From a bacterium (GTDB lineage Bacteria > Zhuqueibacterota > Zhuqueibacteria > Residuimicrobiales > Krinioviventaceae): a DNA stretch of 64,000 nt. Each line of letters opens with the position of its first letter. The first letter of the stretch is position 1. Positions 7,629 through 15,673 of the stretch are shown here, piece by piece. Location: NCBI GenBank assembly GCA_029561455.1, contig JAKQIY010000065.1:273501-337500 (forward strand). The letters are read 5' to 3'. The notes under the pieces were generated by a model, which saw only the letters and a program-made list of their open reading frames with translations, ran no database searches and had not been told where the DNA came from. A program made the position numbers and the translations under genes.

Positions 7629-9014
7629 ATGACTACCATTATTGAATTATCATATATCCTGGCGGCATCGCTGTTCATCATCGGCCTCAAATACATGAGC
7701 GCCCCGGCCTCAGCGCGGCGCGGTAATTTGATTGGCGCCATCGGCATGCTGCTGGCCATTGTTGTTACCCTGCTGGATCGGCAGATTGTCAGCTTTACCT
7801 GGATCATTGTCGGTATGGTCATCGGCTCGGCTGCCGGCTGGGCATCGGCCAGGTATGTTAAAATGACCGCCATGCCGCAAATGGTGGGACTCCTCAACGG
7901 CTTTGGCGGCGGCGCTTCGGCGCTGGTGGCGGTTGCGGAATTCCTTAAACTGGCGAAAAATCCCCCTCTGCCAATGGACAGTTCCATTACGATCATTCTC
8001 GGTGTATTTATCGGCGGCATTACACTGACCGGTAGTTTTATGGCCTATGCCAAACTGGAAGGTCTGGTATCCGGCTCGCCCATCACTTTTCCGTTGCAAA
8101 AACCCCTTAACGCTATACTTATACTGACTATTCTGGCGCTCTCGGTATACCTGGTCGGCTGGACGCCCAATATGCTGTTCTTTTGGATAATCGTAGCCAT
8201 ATCGTTAATTTATGGGGTGCTGTTCGTTCTGCCCATTGGCGGCGCTGATATGCCGGTGGTTATCTCTTTGCTCAACTCGTTTTCGGGGTTGGCTGCCTGC
8301 GCGGCCGGTTTTGTGGTTGAAAACAACGTATTAATCGTCTCCGGTTCGCTGGTTGGCGCGGCAGGTTTGATCCTGACGCAGATCATGTGCAAAGCCATGA
8401 ACCGTTCTTTGACCAATGTGCTGTTCAGCGCTTTCGGCACCGGCGATAGCGCCGCTGGCGCTGCCGGCAGCACCAGCGATAAAACCGTCCGCTCGGTGGA
8501 CTCGGAAGAAGCGGCTATGGTCATCGGTTATGCGCAAACTGTGATTATTGTACCCGGTTACGGCATGGCCGCCGCCCAGGCACAACACGCCGTGCGCGAA
8601 TTGACGGAATTGTTGCAAGGGCGCGGCGTAGAGGTGAAATTCGCCATCCACCCGGTAGCGGGACGTATGCCCGGCCACATGAACGTTCTGTTGGCAGAAG
8701 CCAATGTGCCCTATACCCTGCTGCACGATATGGACGATATAAATCCAGAATTCCCGCATACCGATGTGGTGCTGGTCATCGGCGCTAATGACGTCGTCAA
8801 CCCGGCGGCGCGCAATGACAAAAGCAGTCCAATTTACGGTATGCCGATTCTGGATGTGGACAAGGCGCGCAACGTGATCATGATGAAACGCAGTTTAAAT
8901 CCGGGTTTTGCCGGTATCGAGAACGAACTGTTCTACAATCCCAAAACTTTGATGTATTTCGGCAGCGCCAAAGAAAAAGTGCAGGAACTGGTTGCCCAGG
9001 TAAAGAAATTATAA
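7629..9014 (+). CDS. pntB: NAD(P) transhydrogenase subunit beta
   Basis: A 461-residue subunit with about nine membrane helices (residues 1-270, the proton channel) followed by the soluble NADP(H)-binding domain III. Visible family motifs are LLNGFGGGASALVAVAEF, the cofactor segment IIVPGYGMAAAQAQHAVREL, VKFAIHPVAGRMPGHMNVLL and VLVIGANDVVNPAARND. The ATG at 7629 is used rather than that at 7622, which is out of frame and stops at once. Operon position directly after pntAA and pntAB and the terminator 12 bp after the stop give a clean three-gene unit. Confidence 0.96.
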   Translation: MTTIIELSYILAASLFIIGLKYMSAPASARRGNLIGAIGMLLAIVVTLLDRQIVSFTWIIVGMVIGSAAGWASARYVKMTAMPQMVGLLNGFGGGASALVAVAEFLKLAKNPPLPMDSSITIILGVFIGGITLTGSFMAYAKLEGLVSGSPITFPLQKPLNAILILTILALSVYLVGWTPNMLFFWIIVAISLIYGVLFVLPIGGADMPVVISLLNSFSGLAACAAGFVVENNVLIVSGSLVGAAGLILTQIMCKAMNRSLTNVLFSAFGTGDSAAGAAGSTSDKTVRSVDSEEAAMVIGYAQTVIIVPGYGMAAAQAQHAVRELTELLQGRGVEVKFAIHPVAGRMPGHMNVLLAEANVPYTLLHDMDDINPEFPHTDVVLVIGANDVVNPAARNDKSSPIYGMPILDVDKARNVIMMKRSLNPGFAGIENELFYNPKTLMYFGSAKEKVQELVAQVKKL

Positions 9015-9026
9015 AATATTGCTTGT

Positions 9027-9056
9027 AAAAACCCGCAACGTTCTTGCGGGTTTTTT
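9027..9056 (+). terminator. Intrinsic terminator of the pnt operon
   Basis: Stem ACCCGCAA / TTGCGGGT with a 5-nt loop (CGTTC), followed by six T. It lies 12 bp after the pntB stop; the A-run on the left side may also serve the convergent DHH gene. Confidence 0.9.
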
Positions 9057-9072
9057 GTTTTAGGATGTTACA

Positions 9073-10122
9073 TTAATATATCTCCTCGTCCAACAAATTT
9101 TTCCATTCCGGTTCGGTATAGCCCAGGGCGGATGTAAAACGGGTCCAGGTGCGTTCGACCAGTTTATGCAGGTTATTGTCACCCCCCTCTTTTACGGCTA
9201 TTCTACCTCCGGCAAAAGTTTCATGTCCGCCGGCAAAACGTTTGTTATCCACCAGTTTTAAAATAATGCGGTGTGCATGGATCTTTTGCTGGGCGGTACG
9301 CAATGACAGGTATAGACTATTTTTATAGAATCCGGTCACCAGCGCCCAACTCATGCGCTCATAACGTAGCAGCATATCAGCTACTTCGGCGATCAGTTCA
9401 GGCGTTTCCACAAAATCCAGGTGCGCCACTATGACATTGCGATACACCCGCGCGTGCTTTAAAGCATACGAGAGTGTGTTAAAATAAGAACGCCGCAGTT
9501 TCGGAAAGCTGATCTTACCCAGTTTGCGCAGGCTGGAGCGGGGATATACGGCCAGATATGCTTTAATATCCCGGTCGCTGGCTTCGCGGTTCAGTTCCTG
9601 GGTCTCGGTACGGATAGCATACGCCAGGGCAGTCGCCAGGTTAGCTTTTAAGGTTAAACCGCCGGCAATATATAATTCAGTTAACAATGTTGCTGTTGCC
9701 CCAACCCCGGTATTGTTAATGATCACATCGGCTTTGGAGGCGGCGTGAACCGGGTGATGATCGAATACCAGGTTACAGCGCGCGTCGGTCGGTAAAGAGT
9801 TGTTGCCGCGGCCCGGCTGCGTATCGATCAGTGCGATACGATCATACCTGCTCATATCGACAGTATCGATCTTGTAAACCGGAATGCCTAACAACCGCAC
9901 CATAGTGCGGTTCTCGGCGCGAGTCAGCAGCCCTCCATAAGTAATTATGACATTACTATGATACAGCCCCTCACATATCTGCTTCAAAGCAAAAGCGCTG
10001 GCTAGCGCATCGGGATCGGGATTATCATGCATCAAAATCAACAACGACATCCCTCCGTCCAACTGCGCCGCTAGTTCCTGAAAAACCTTGCCGGTGTTGG
10101 CAGTTGTTAGTAATATTTTCAA
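9073..10122 (-). CDS. DHH/DHHA1-family phosphoesterase
   Basis: A 349-residue protein of the DHH superfamily, whose members hydrolyse phosphodiester bonds in nanoRNA, cyclic dinucleotides, PAP or polyphosphate using two metal ions. Metal-binding motifs are in order: H32-x-N-x-D36-D38 (MHDNPDPDA), D100 (ALIDTQ) and D121-H122-H123 (VFDHHP). A DHHA1-type substrate motif follows near the C-terminus (GGHETFAGGRIAV). NrnA-type nanoRNase is closest in layout, but the substrate cannot be read from sequence. The start is a TTG at 10122 behind CCAGG; the next in-frame ATG is 24 codons later and would remove part of the first strand. It is a single-gene unit. Confidence 0.88.
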   Translation of the reverse strand: MKILLTTANTGKVFQELAAQLDGGMSLLILMHDNPDPDALASAFALKQICEGLYHSNVIITYGGLLTRAENRTMVRLLGIPVYKIDTVDMSRYDRIALIDTQPGRGNNSLPTDARCNLVFDHHPVHAASKADVIINNTGVGATATLLTELYIAGGLTLKANLATALAYAIRTETQELNREASDRDIKAYLAVYPRSSLRKLGKISFPKLRRSYFNTLSYALKHARVYRNVIVAHLDFVETPELIAEVADMLLRYERMSWALVTGFYKNSLYLSLRTAQQKIHAHRIILKLVDNKRFAGGHETFAGGRIAVKEGGDNNLHKLVERTWTRFTSALGYTEPEWKNLLDEEIY

Positions 10123-10224
10123 ACCTGGCTCGCTTTAATAATATTTATTCCGCCGGACGAGAGCGGGTTTATATAAATAAATACGTACAGTCAAAACCAA
10201 TTATCAGGAAGAATTATTTCCACC

Positions 10225-10279
10225 CTGCCATCTTGACACTGTATTTGACTATTTTTCTTATTTATCTGCCATTTTGACA
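10225..10279 (+). promoter_or_regulatory. Two direct copies of CTGCCATYTTGACA upstream of hsp20
   Basis: Copies lie at 10225-10238 (CTGCCATCTTGACA) and 10266-10279 (CTGCCATTTTGACA), 41 bp apart, about four helical turns. Each contains two TGNCA half-sites separated by 3 bp. They sit about 80-135 bp upstream of the sigma-54-like promoter, the usual distance for enhancer-binding activator sites. The rest of the 308-bp gap (10123-10430) is AT-rich with no gene. Confidence 0.6.
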
Positions 10280-10359
10280 AACTAACATTTTTTGCTATCA
10301 ACTTAAGAAAAGCATATATCATATTGTAATTATTAATATTAAATAAATAACAAAAATCT

Positions 10360-10375
10360 TGGCACGGGTCTTGTA
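10360..10375 (+). promoter_or_regulatory. Candidate sigma-54 (-24/-12) promoter for hsp20
   Basis: TGGCACGGGTCTTGTA matches the sigma-54 consensus TGGCACGNNNNTTGCW with exact spacing and one mismatch in the -12 element (TTGT for TTGC). The start of transcription would fall near 10385, leaving a leader of about 45 nt before the ATG. No sigma-70 pair with normal spacing was seen here. Confidence 0.6.
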
Positions 10376-10430
10376 TAATACTGAGCAGAAAACAAAAGAA
10401 ACAGCAAATTCAATATAAAAGGAGGTTTAT

Positions 10431-10877
10431 ATGTTTCTCGTAAAACGTAACAATAACTGGAACGATTATTATCGTATGCCCCGCATGATCGATAAATTTA
10501 TGCAAGATTTCTGGAATTCACCGGTTAGCGCCAATGTGGGAGAAGACTCGGTTGTGTGGAATCCCCGTATCGATGTTAAAGAAACCAAAGACGCTTATGA
10601 AGTGATGGCCGATCTGCCCGGATTGAAAAAGGAAGACATTGAAGTTTCACTGCACGAAAATGTGCTGACCCTGAAAGGGGAAAGAAAACAGGAAGAGAAA
10701 AAAGAAGGTGAAAACGAATATTATATGGAACGTACCTACGGCAGCTTTTACCGGTCGTTTGAAATTCCCGCCAAAGTGAAAGCGGAAGATATTAATGCAA
10801 CGTACAAAGACGGCGTTCTGCGGCTGACGCTGCCCAAAGCTGAAGAAGTGAAACCGCGCGAAATTCAAATCAAATAA
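10431..10877 (+). CDS. Small heat-shock protein, Hsp20/alpha-crystallin family
   Basis: A 148-residue ATP-independent cytoplasmic chaperone that holds unfolding proteins. The alpha-crystallin domain spans about residues 40-140: it opens with WNPRIDVKETKDAYEVMADL, has LKGERKQEEKK in the middle, and carries the conserved DGVLRLTLPK motif near the end. The short C-terminal tail REIQIK holds the I-x-I motif that links subunits into oligomers. A strong AGGAGG box precedes the ATG. The upstream region carries a sigma-54-like promoter with tandem repeats; a terminator follows directly. Confidence 0.96.
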   Translation: MFLVKRNNNWNDYYRMPRMIDKFMQDFWNSPVSANVGEDSVVWNPRIDVKETKDAYEVMADLPGLKKEDIEVSLHENVLTLKGERKQEEKKEGENEYYMERTYGSFYRSFEIPAKVKAEDINATYKDGVLRLTLPKAEEVKPREIQIK

Positions 10878-10879
10878 TC

Positions 10880-10905
10880 AAGCCCCCGTAAGGGGGTTTT
10901 TTTTT
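10880..10905 (+). terminator. Intrinsic terminator of hsp20
   Basis: GCCCCC-GTAA-GGGGG stem with a tetraloop followed by nine T, starting three bases after the hsp20 stop codon. Confidence 0.92.
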
Positions 10906-11014
10906 GCATCCTTTCCCGCCTTTTTACATCAAATAGTTATTGTTTATTTCAACAAATTCTATTATACTTGATCAAGATATCCCGCACTATCCTGATCTAA
11001 AAATCGAGAGATTT

Positions 11015-12451
11015 ATGAAAAGACAATCGTTCAAATGGATACTCTTGCTTTTCTCCGTAGCGCTGTTCCTCATTGCACCAATCCTCCTGCTCATTCCGCG
11101 ACCAGCCAAGCAATCCGATCCATGGAGTAACCTGCCAACGCGGCCAATCCACACCAATCATGCGGATTTGATCAAAGGAGAGTTTGCCGACGGTTCTGCC
11201 GTCACCCGGCGCTGCCTGGAATGCCACGAGGATGCCGCTGTACAGATCATGAAAACTTCGCACTGGACCTGGGAAAGCGAGCCGGTCTCCATTATGGGTC
11301 ACCCCAAACCGGTGATACTGGGGAAAAAGAATGCCATCAATAATTTTTGCATTGGTATTACATCCAACTGGCCGCCCTGCACTGCCTGCCACGCCGGCTA
11401 TGGCTGGGCCGACAACAGTTTTGATTTCGGCAATCACGAAAATGTCGATTGCCTGGTGTGTCACGACGGCTCTGGTCAGTATGTCAAGGGCAATGCCGGC
11501 TATCCGGCGGAAGGCGTCGACCTGGTTGCTGCAGCCAGGAGCGTAAAAATTGCCACCCGCGATAACTGCGGCGGGTGTCATTTCCGCGGCGGCGGCGGCG
11601 ACGCCGTCAAGCATGGCGATCTCGACGGCAGCCTCTACTTTCCTTCGGAACGCATCGATGTGCACATGGGCAAACACAATTTTATTTGCACCGATTGCCA
11701 CGTCACCCGCAATCACGATATTAAAGGCCGTTCCATTTCGGTCAGTTTTCATGCCCAAAACCAGGTCTATTGCACGGACTGCCATGACAAAAACCTGCAT
11801 GCAGACGAGCGTATTACTGCCCACGTATCGACCGTTGCCTGCCAAACCTGCCATATCCCGGAGGCGGCTCTAAAAGAGGCTACCAAAATGCACTGGGACT
11901 GGTCGGCAGCCGGTCAGGATTTACCCGAAGACACCCACGAGTATTTAAAAATCAAAGGCCGGTTCGTTTATGCTAAAAATATCCAGCCGGAGTACTTTTG
12001 GTACAACGGCTCGGCCACACATTACATTCTTGGCGACAAAATCGATCCCGACGAACCGACCATGCTCAATCCACCAAATGGCGATATAAACGACCGTAAT
12101 GCCAGGATATTTCCCTTCAAGGTCCATACCGCTAAGCAGATATTTGATGCGCAATACAATTACCTGCTCGTTCCTAAAACCTACGGCAAAGGCGGCTTTT
12201 GGACCGAGTTTGACTGGAATCAGGCGGCAAAGCTGGGCTCTGCCGATACCGGCCTGCCCTATAGCGGTCATTTTGGCTTTGTCTCAACGGTCATGTTCTG
12301 GCCAATTACTCACATGGTGGCGACCAAAGAAAAAGCCTTGCAATGTATAGACTGCCACAGCGACACTCAAAAATCCCGCATGGATTGGACCGCTCTGGGT
12401 TACGACGGCGATCCAATGTTCCGCGGCGGCAGAAAAACCAGTAAATTATAA
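11015..12451 (+). CDS. Octahaem c-type cytochrome, tetrathionate reductase (OTR) family
   Basis: A 478-residue membrane-anchored cytochrome with eight CxxCH haem sites in order: CLECH, CTACH, CLVCH, CGGCH, CTDCH, CTDCH, CQTCH and CIDCH. The N-terminal hydrophobic helix (about residues 8-28) is an uncleaved anchor or signal. The segment MKTSHWTWE after the first haem and the eight-haem count match the octahaem tetrathionate reductase family known from Shewanella, which in vitro reduces tetrathionate and also nitrite and hydroxylamine. The physiological substrate here is inferred from neighbours linked to sulfur. The frame could begin 25 codons earlier, but ATG 11015 with GAGAG upstream fits the signal sequence. 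It heads a four-gene unit. Confidence 0.88.
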   Translation: MKRQSFKWILLLFSVALFLIAPILLLIPRPAKQSDPWSNLPTRPIHTNHADLIKGEFADGSAVTRRCLECHEDAAVQIMKTSHWTWESEPVSIMGHPKPVILGKKNAINNFCIGITSNWPPCTACHAGYGWADNSFDFGNHENVDCLVCHDGSGQYVKGNAGYPAEGVDLVAAARSVKIATRDNCGGCHFRGGGGDAVKHGDLDGSLYFPSERIDVHMGKHNFICTDCHVTRNHDIKGRSISVSFHAQNQVYCTDCHDKNLHADERITAHVSTVACQTCHIPEAALKEATKMHWDWSAAGQDLPEDTHEYLKIKGRFVYAKNIQPEYFWYNGSATHYILGDKIDPDEPTMLNPPNGDINDRNARIFPFKVHTAKQIFDAQYNYLLVPKTYGKGGFWTEFDWNQAAKLGSADTGLPYSGHFGFVSTVMFWPITHMVATKEKALQCIDCHSDTQKSRMDWTALGYDGDPMFRGGRKTSKL

Positions 12452-12465
12452 TAAAGGTGGCCTGG

Positions 12466-15102
12466 ATGATGAAACGATATAACCTGTTATTCCCGGTTCT
12501 ATTGGGCGCAATCTTGTTTGCCCAGTGTTTATTTGCCCAACCTCAATCCATGCACCCGGCGTTCCCGCTGCTGGACGGCAACGGTAAAAACGTACTACAA
12601 TCCGCTCAACCGGTCTCAACCATGCTGACCTGTGGCAACTGCCACGACACCCGCTATATCGAATCCCACAGCGGGCATGTTGCCTTTGGCCTGTTTCCGC
12701 TCAATACCCAGGATTCCACCGCATCGCCGCAACACTGGAACCGGACGCTCTACAACTTACTAACAATGAACATGAAAAACCCCGCTACCGGCAGCGTTGC
12801 CAATCAGCTCATGAGCTACGGCGCCAGACACGTTGGCGGCGGCATGGCAGTGTACAGCTCTACAGGGCAACGTCTCGATAATATTCCTGCGCAAACCGAC
12901 AACCCCGAAACCTCATATTGGGACATGAACGCCGGGCAGATCGCTGCCTGGAACTGGCGCGAGTCCGGTGTGGTAGAAATGAATTGCTTTATCTGCCATA
13001 TTCCGGTAATAGATAACCAGGCCCGCCAGGCTGAACTTGCCGCCGGTCGTTTCGCCTGGGCAAACACAGCCACCCTGGCGCGCGCCGGCATTGTAAATAA
13101 AACCGCGGTTGGATTCGCTTATAACAAAACCAGTTTTCTGGCCGACGGCTCGGTCGATCCGGACAAAATACGCATCAGCGATCCCGGCAATGATAACTGC
13201 GGCAGTTGCCACGGCATTGTTCACAATGCCGCCACCGATATTCTCATCTCGCCGGGCTGCAATGCCGCGCAATGGGCAACTGAAACGACCGGGCAGATCA
13301 TTTCTCCGCAAAAGATCGCTGTCAGCGGCATGAACCTGGTCAATAAAAACGACCTCACCCGGTCCTGGGATATTCATGCGGAACGGCTGGTGGAGTGTGT
13401 GGACTGTCACCATTCTGCCAATAATCCCGCTTACTATCAGGAATCTGCGTCTTCCAAACCACAGCACCTGAACTTTGACGCCCGTAAAATGAGTATTCAG
13501 GAATATCTCTATCGCCCCAGCCACCAGTTTGTACGCGGGCAAAGCTGGCAATTATCAACCTCCACCCAAACCGCCAATACCATGCGGCGCTGCGAATCCT
13601 GCCACAACGCCGAATCAACCCACGCCTGGCTGCCTTATAAAAACCGGCATTTTAACGCTCTTGCCTGCGAGTCCTGCCATATTCCCAAGCTCTATTCGCC
13701 AACCCGCCGGCTTGTCGATTGGACCGTCATCAACGATCATGGGCAGCCGCGCACCGAATGCCGCAGTATCGATGGTAAATTTGGCTCGCTCAGCACGCCA
13801 ATTTATGGATACGAGCCCGTATTGCTCGGCAGGATTGAACCGGATGGCCGGCAGCGGCTGGCTCCTTATAACATTATATCTTTATGGTATTGGGTGCATG
13901 GCGCCCCGGAACAGCCGGTTACCCTGGCGATGTTGCAACAGGTATATTATCCAAACGGTTCCCCCGCCAATAATGTTCTTGCCTCACTCGACGCCAATCA
14001 AAATGGCGCCCTCGATGATGACGAATTATGCCTCGATACCCCAGCCAAAATCGACCTGGTGGCAAATAAACTGGCGGCGCTCGGCCTCAACTCGCCGCGT
14101 ATAAAAAGTGTTCTGGCGCCCTTTGCCATTCACCATAATGTTGCAGGCAGGGAATGGGTTACCCGCAATTGCGAATCATGCCATAGCAACCAGTCGCTCA
14201 TCACCAGGCCATTTCTGCTGGCTAATAATTATCCGCATAACGTACAGCCGGACCTCATCACTACCGGAATTCTTGATATGAATGGCTCATTGCAGTCGCA
14301 GGAAGGCGGCCTGGTGTTCAAGCCATCGGCGCGCGCTGCGGGTTTCTATATATTGGGCCATGACCGTGTAAACGGCGTCCAAATCGCCGGAGCCGCATTG
14401 TTCATTCTGGTATTACTCGGCATTTCTGCACATGGTTTGTTAAGGTATATTGCTTCCCGCAAACTTTTAAAAACCAAAGAAAAAACCAAACAGGTTTACA
14501 TGTACACCGCTTATGAACGTATCTGGCACTGGCTGCAAGCCCTGGCAATTATCGGACTCATCTTTACCGGTTTGATTATTCATTCGCCATCGGTGTTTGG
14601 CGTGTTGAGTTTTAGTTATGCGATATATCTCCACAACGTCCTGGCGCTTATCCTGCTCGTCAACGCCTTTTTATCAGCTTTTTACCATTTTGCCAGCGGC
14701 AAGATCAAAATGTTTCTGCCCGAACCGGAAGGATTTTTCAGTCAGGCAATCGATCAAATGTTATATTACCTGAGTGGAATCTTCAAGGGTGCACCGCACC
14801 CCTTTGAAAAGACCCATGACAAAAAGCTGAATCCGCTGCAAAAGCTCACCTACCTGGTGATCCTCAACATATTGCTACCGGTGCAGATCATTACCGGCAT
14901 ATTGATCTGGGGCGCGCAGCATTGGCCCACTATTGCTGCAAAACTGGGTGGACTTTTGTTCCTGGTTCCCTTCCACTCCCTGGTAGCCTGGTTTTTTGCC
15001 GCATTTCTTATTCTGCACATTTATCTGACCACTACCGGCCATACGGCTACTTCCAGCATTAAAGCCATGATCTCCGGATGGGAAGAAATCAAAAAAAGTT
15101 AA
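12466..15102 (+). CDS. Seven-CxxCH multihaem cytochrome fused to a cytochrome b membrane domain
   Basis: An 878-residue fusion. Residues 1-22 are a signal peptide (ending LFAQ). The periplasmic part carries seven CxxCH sites: CGNCH, CFICH, CGSCH, CVDCH, CESCH, CESCH and CESCH. Between the sixth and seventh sits a canonical 12-residue EF-hand loop, DANQNGALDDDE (509-520), likely binding calcium. The C-terminal 230 residues hold five hydrophobic helices with His residues (YERIWHWLQ, YLHNVLAL, FYHFASG, PFHSLVAW, LHIYLTTTGH), as in di-haem cytochrome b561/thiosulfate-reductase-type quinone subunits. It probably carries electrons from the quinone pool to the octahaem enzyme encoded just upstream (15 bp apart). 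An AAAGGTGG box supports ATG 12466; a GTG at 12457 is less likely. Confidence 0.87.
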   Translation: MMKRYNLLFPVLLGAILFAQCLFAQPQSMHPAFPLLDGNGKNVLQSAQPVSTMLTCGNCHDTRYIESHSGHVAFGLFPLNTQDSTASPQHWNRTLYNLLTMNMKNPATGSVANQLMSYGARHVGGGMAVYSSTGQRLDNIPAQTDNPETSYWDMNAGQIAAWNWRESGVVEMNCFICHIPVIDNQARQAELAAGRFAWANTATLARAGIVNKTAVGFAYNKTSFLADGSVDPDKIRISDPGNDNCGSCHGIVHNAATDILISPGCNAAQWATETTGQIISPQKIAVSGMNLVNKNDLTRSWDIHAERLVECVDCHHSANNPAYYQESASSKPQHLNFDARKMSIQEYLYRPSHQFVRGQSWQLSTSTQTANTMRRCESCHNAESTHAWLPYKNRHFNALACESCHIPKLYSPTRRLVDWTVINDHGQPRTECRSIDGKFGSLSTPIYGYEPVLLGRIEPDGRQRLAPYNIISLWYWVHGAPEQPVTLAMLQQVYYPNGSPANNVLASLDANQNGALDDDELCLDTPAKIDLVANKLAALGLNSPRIKSVLAPFAIHHNVAGREWVTRNCESCHSNQSLITRPFLLANNYPHNVQPDLITTGILDMNGSLQSQEGGLVFKPSARAAGFYILGHDRVNGVQIAGAALFILVLLGISAHGLLRYIASRKLLKTKEKTKQVYMYTAYERIWHWLQALAIIGLIFTGLIIHSPSVFGVLSFSYAIYLHNVLALILLVNAFLSAFYHFASGKIKMFLPEPEGFFSQAIDQMLYYLSGIFKGAPHPFEKTHDKKLNPLQKLTYLVILNILLPVQIITGILIWGAQHWPTIAAKLGGLLFLVPFHSLVAWFFAAFLILHIYLTTTGHTATSSIKAMISGWEEIKKS

Positions 15103-15122
15103 TTATATGAAGGATTATTGTT

Positions 15123-15659
15123 ATGACCGATAAAAAAACCATTGTCTCTTCGGCCAAGCCCTATATGAATCCATACCTGGCCGGAATTCTATTGGGAATC
15201 GTTTTATTTGCGGCTTTTTATTTGACCGGTAACGGTCTCGGCGCATCCGGTGGTCTGAACCGGATTGTTGTATATTTTCAAGATTTACTAGTACCAGAAC
15301 ATATCGACAGAACGCCTTATTTGCTCGATCTGGCCGGCGGCGATAAAAATCCGCTCGATAACTGGATCACTTTTATGGTCATTGGTACATTGCTGGGCGG
15401 CTTTCTCTCCGGCATGCTTCACAAACGAGTCAAACCGATGACCGCCAAAGGACCGAACATCTCGGTGCGCTCGCGCTGGCTGCTGGCATTTATTGGCGGC
15501 GCGCTGATGGGCTATGGCGCCCGTTTTGCCCGCGGCTGTACATCGGGACAAGCATTGTCCGGCGGCGCAGTGCTCTCAGCAGGCAGTTGGGCCTTTATGT
15601 TTGCAGTATTTGCCGGCGGCTATGCCCTGGCCTGGTTTGTACGTAAACTCTGGAATTAA
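15123..15659 (+). CDS. YeeE/YedE-family membrane protein (first half-size subunit)
   Basis: A 178-residue membrane protein with four hydrophobic segments and the family motif ARFARGCTSGQALSGGAV, in which C139 is the conserved cysteine. Characterised YeeE transports thiosulfate through a relay of such cysteines. This half-size form usually pairs with a second half, and the next gene (14 bp later) is exactly that. The genes upstream encode cytochromes of the tetrathionate/thiosulfate type, so uptake or handling of reduced sulfur compounds is the reasonable role. The ATG at 15123 follows a GAAGGA box. Confidence 0.85.
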   Translation: MTDKKTIVSSAKPYMNPYLAGILLGIVLFAAFYLTGNGLGASGGLNRIVVYFQDLLVPEHIDRTPYLLDLAGGDKNPLDNWITFMVIGTLLGGFLSGMLHKRVKPMTAKGPNISVRSRWLLAFIGGALMGYGARFARGCTSGQALSGGAVLSAGSWAFMFAVFAGGYALAWFVRKLWN

Positions 15660-15673
15660 TAAAGGATTGTAAT

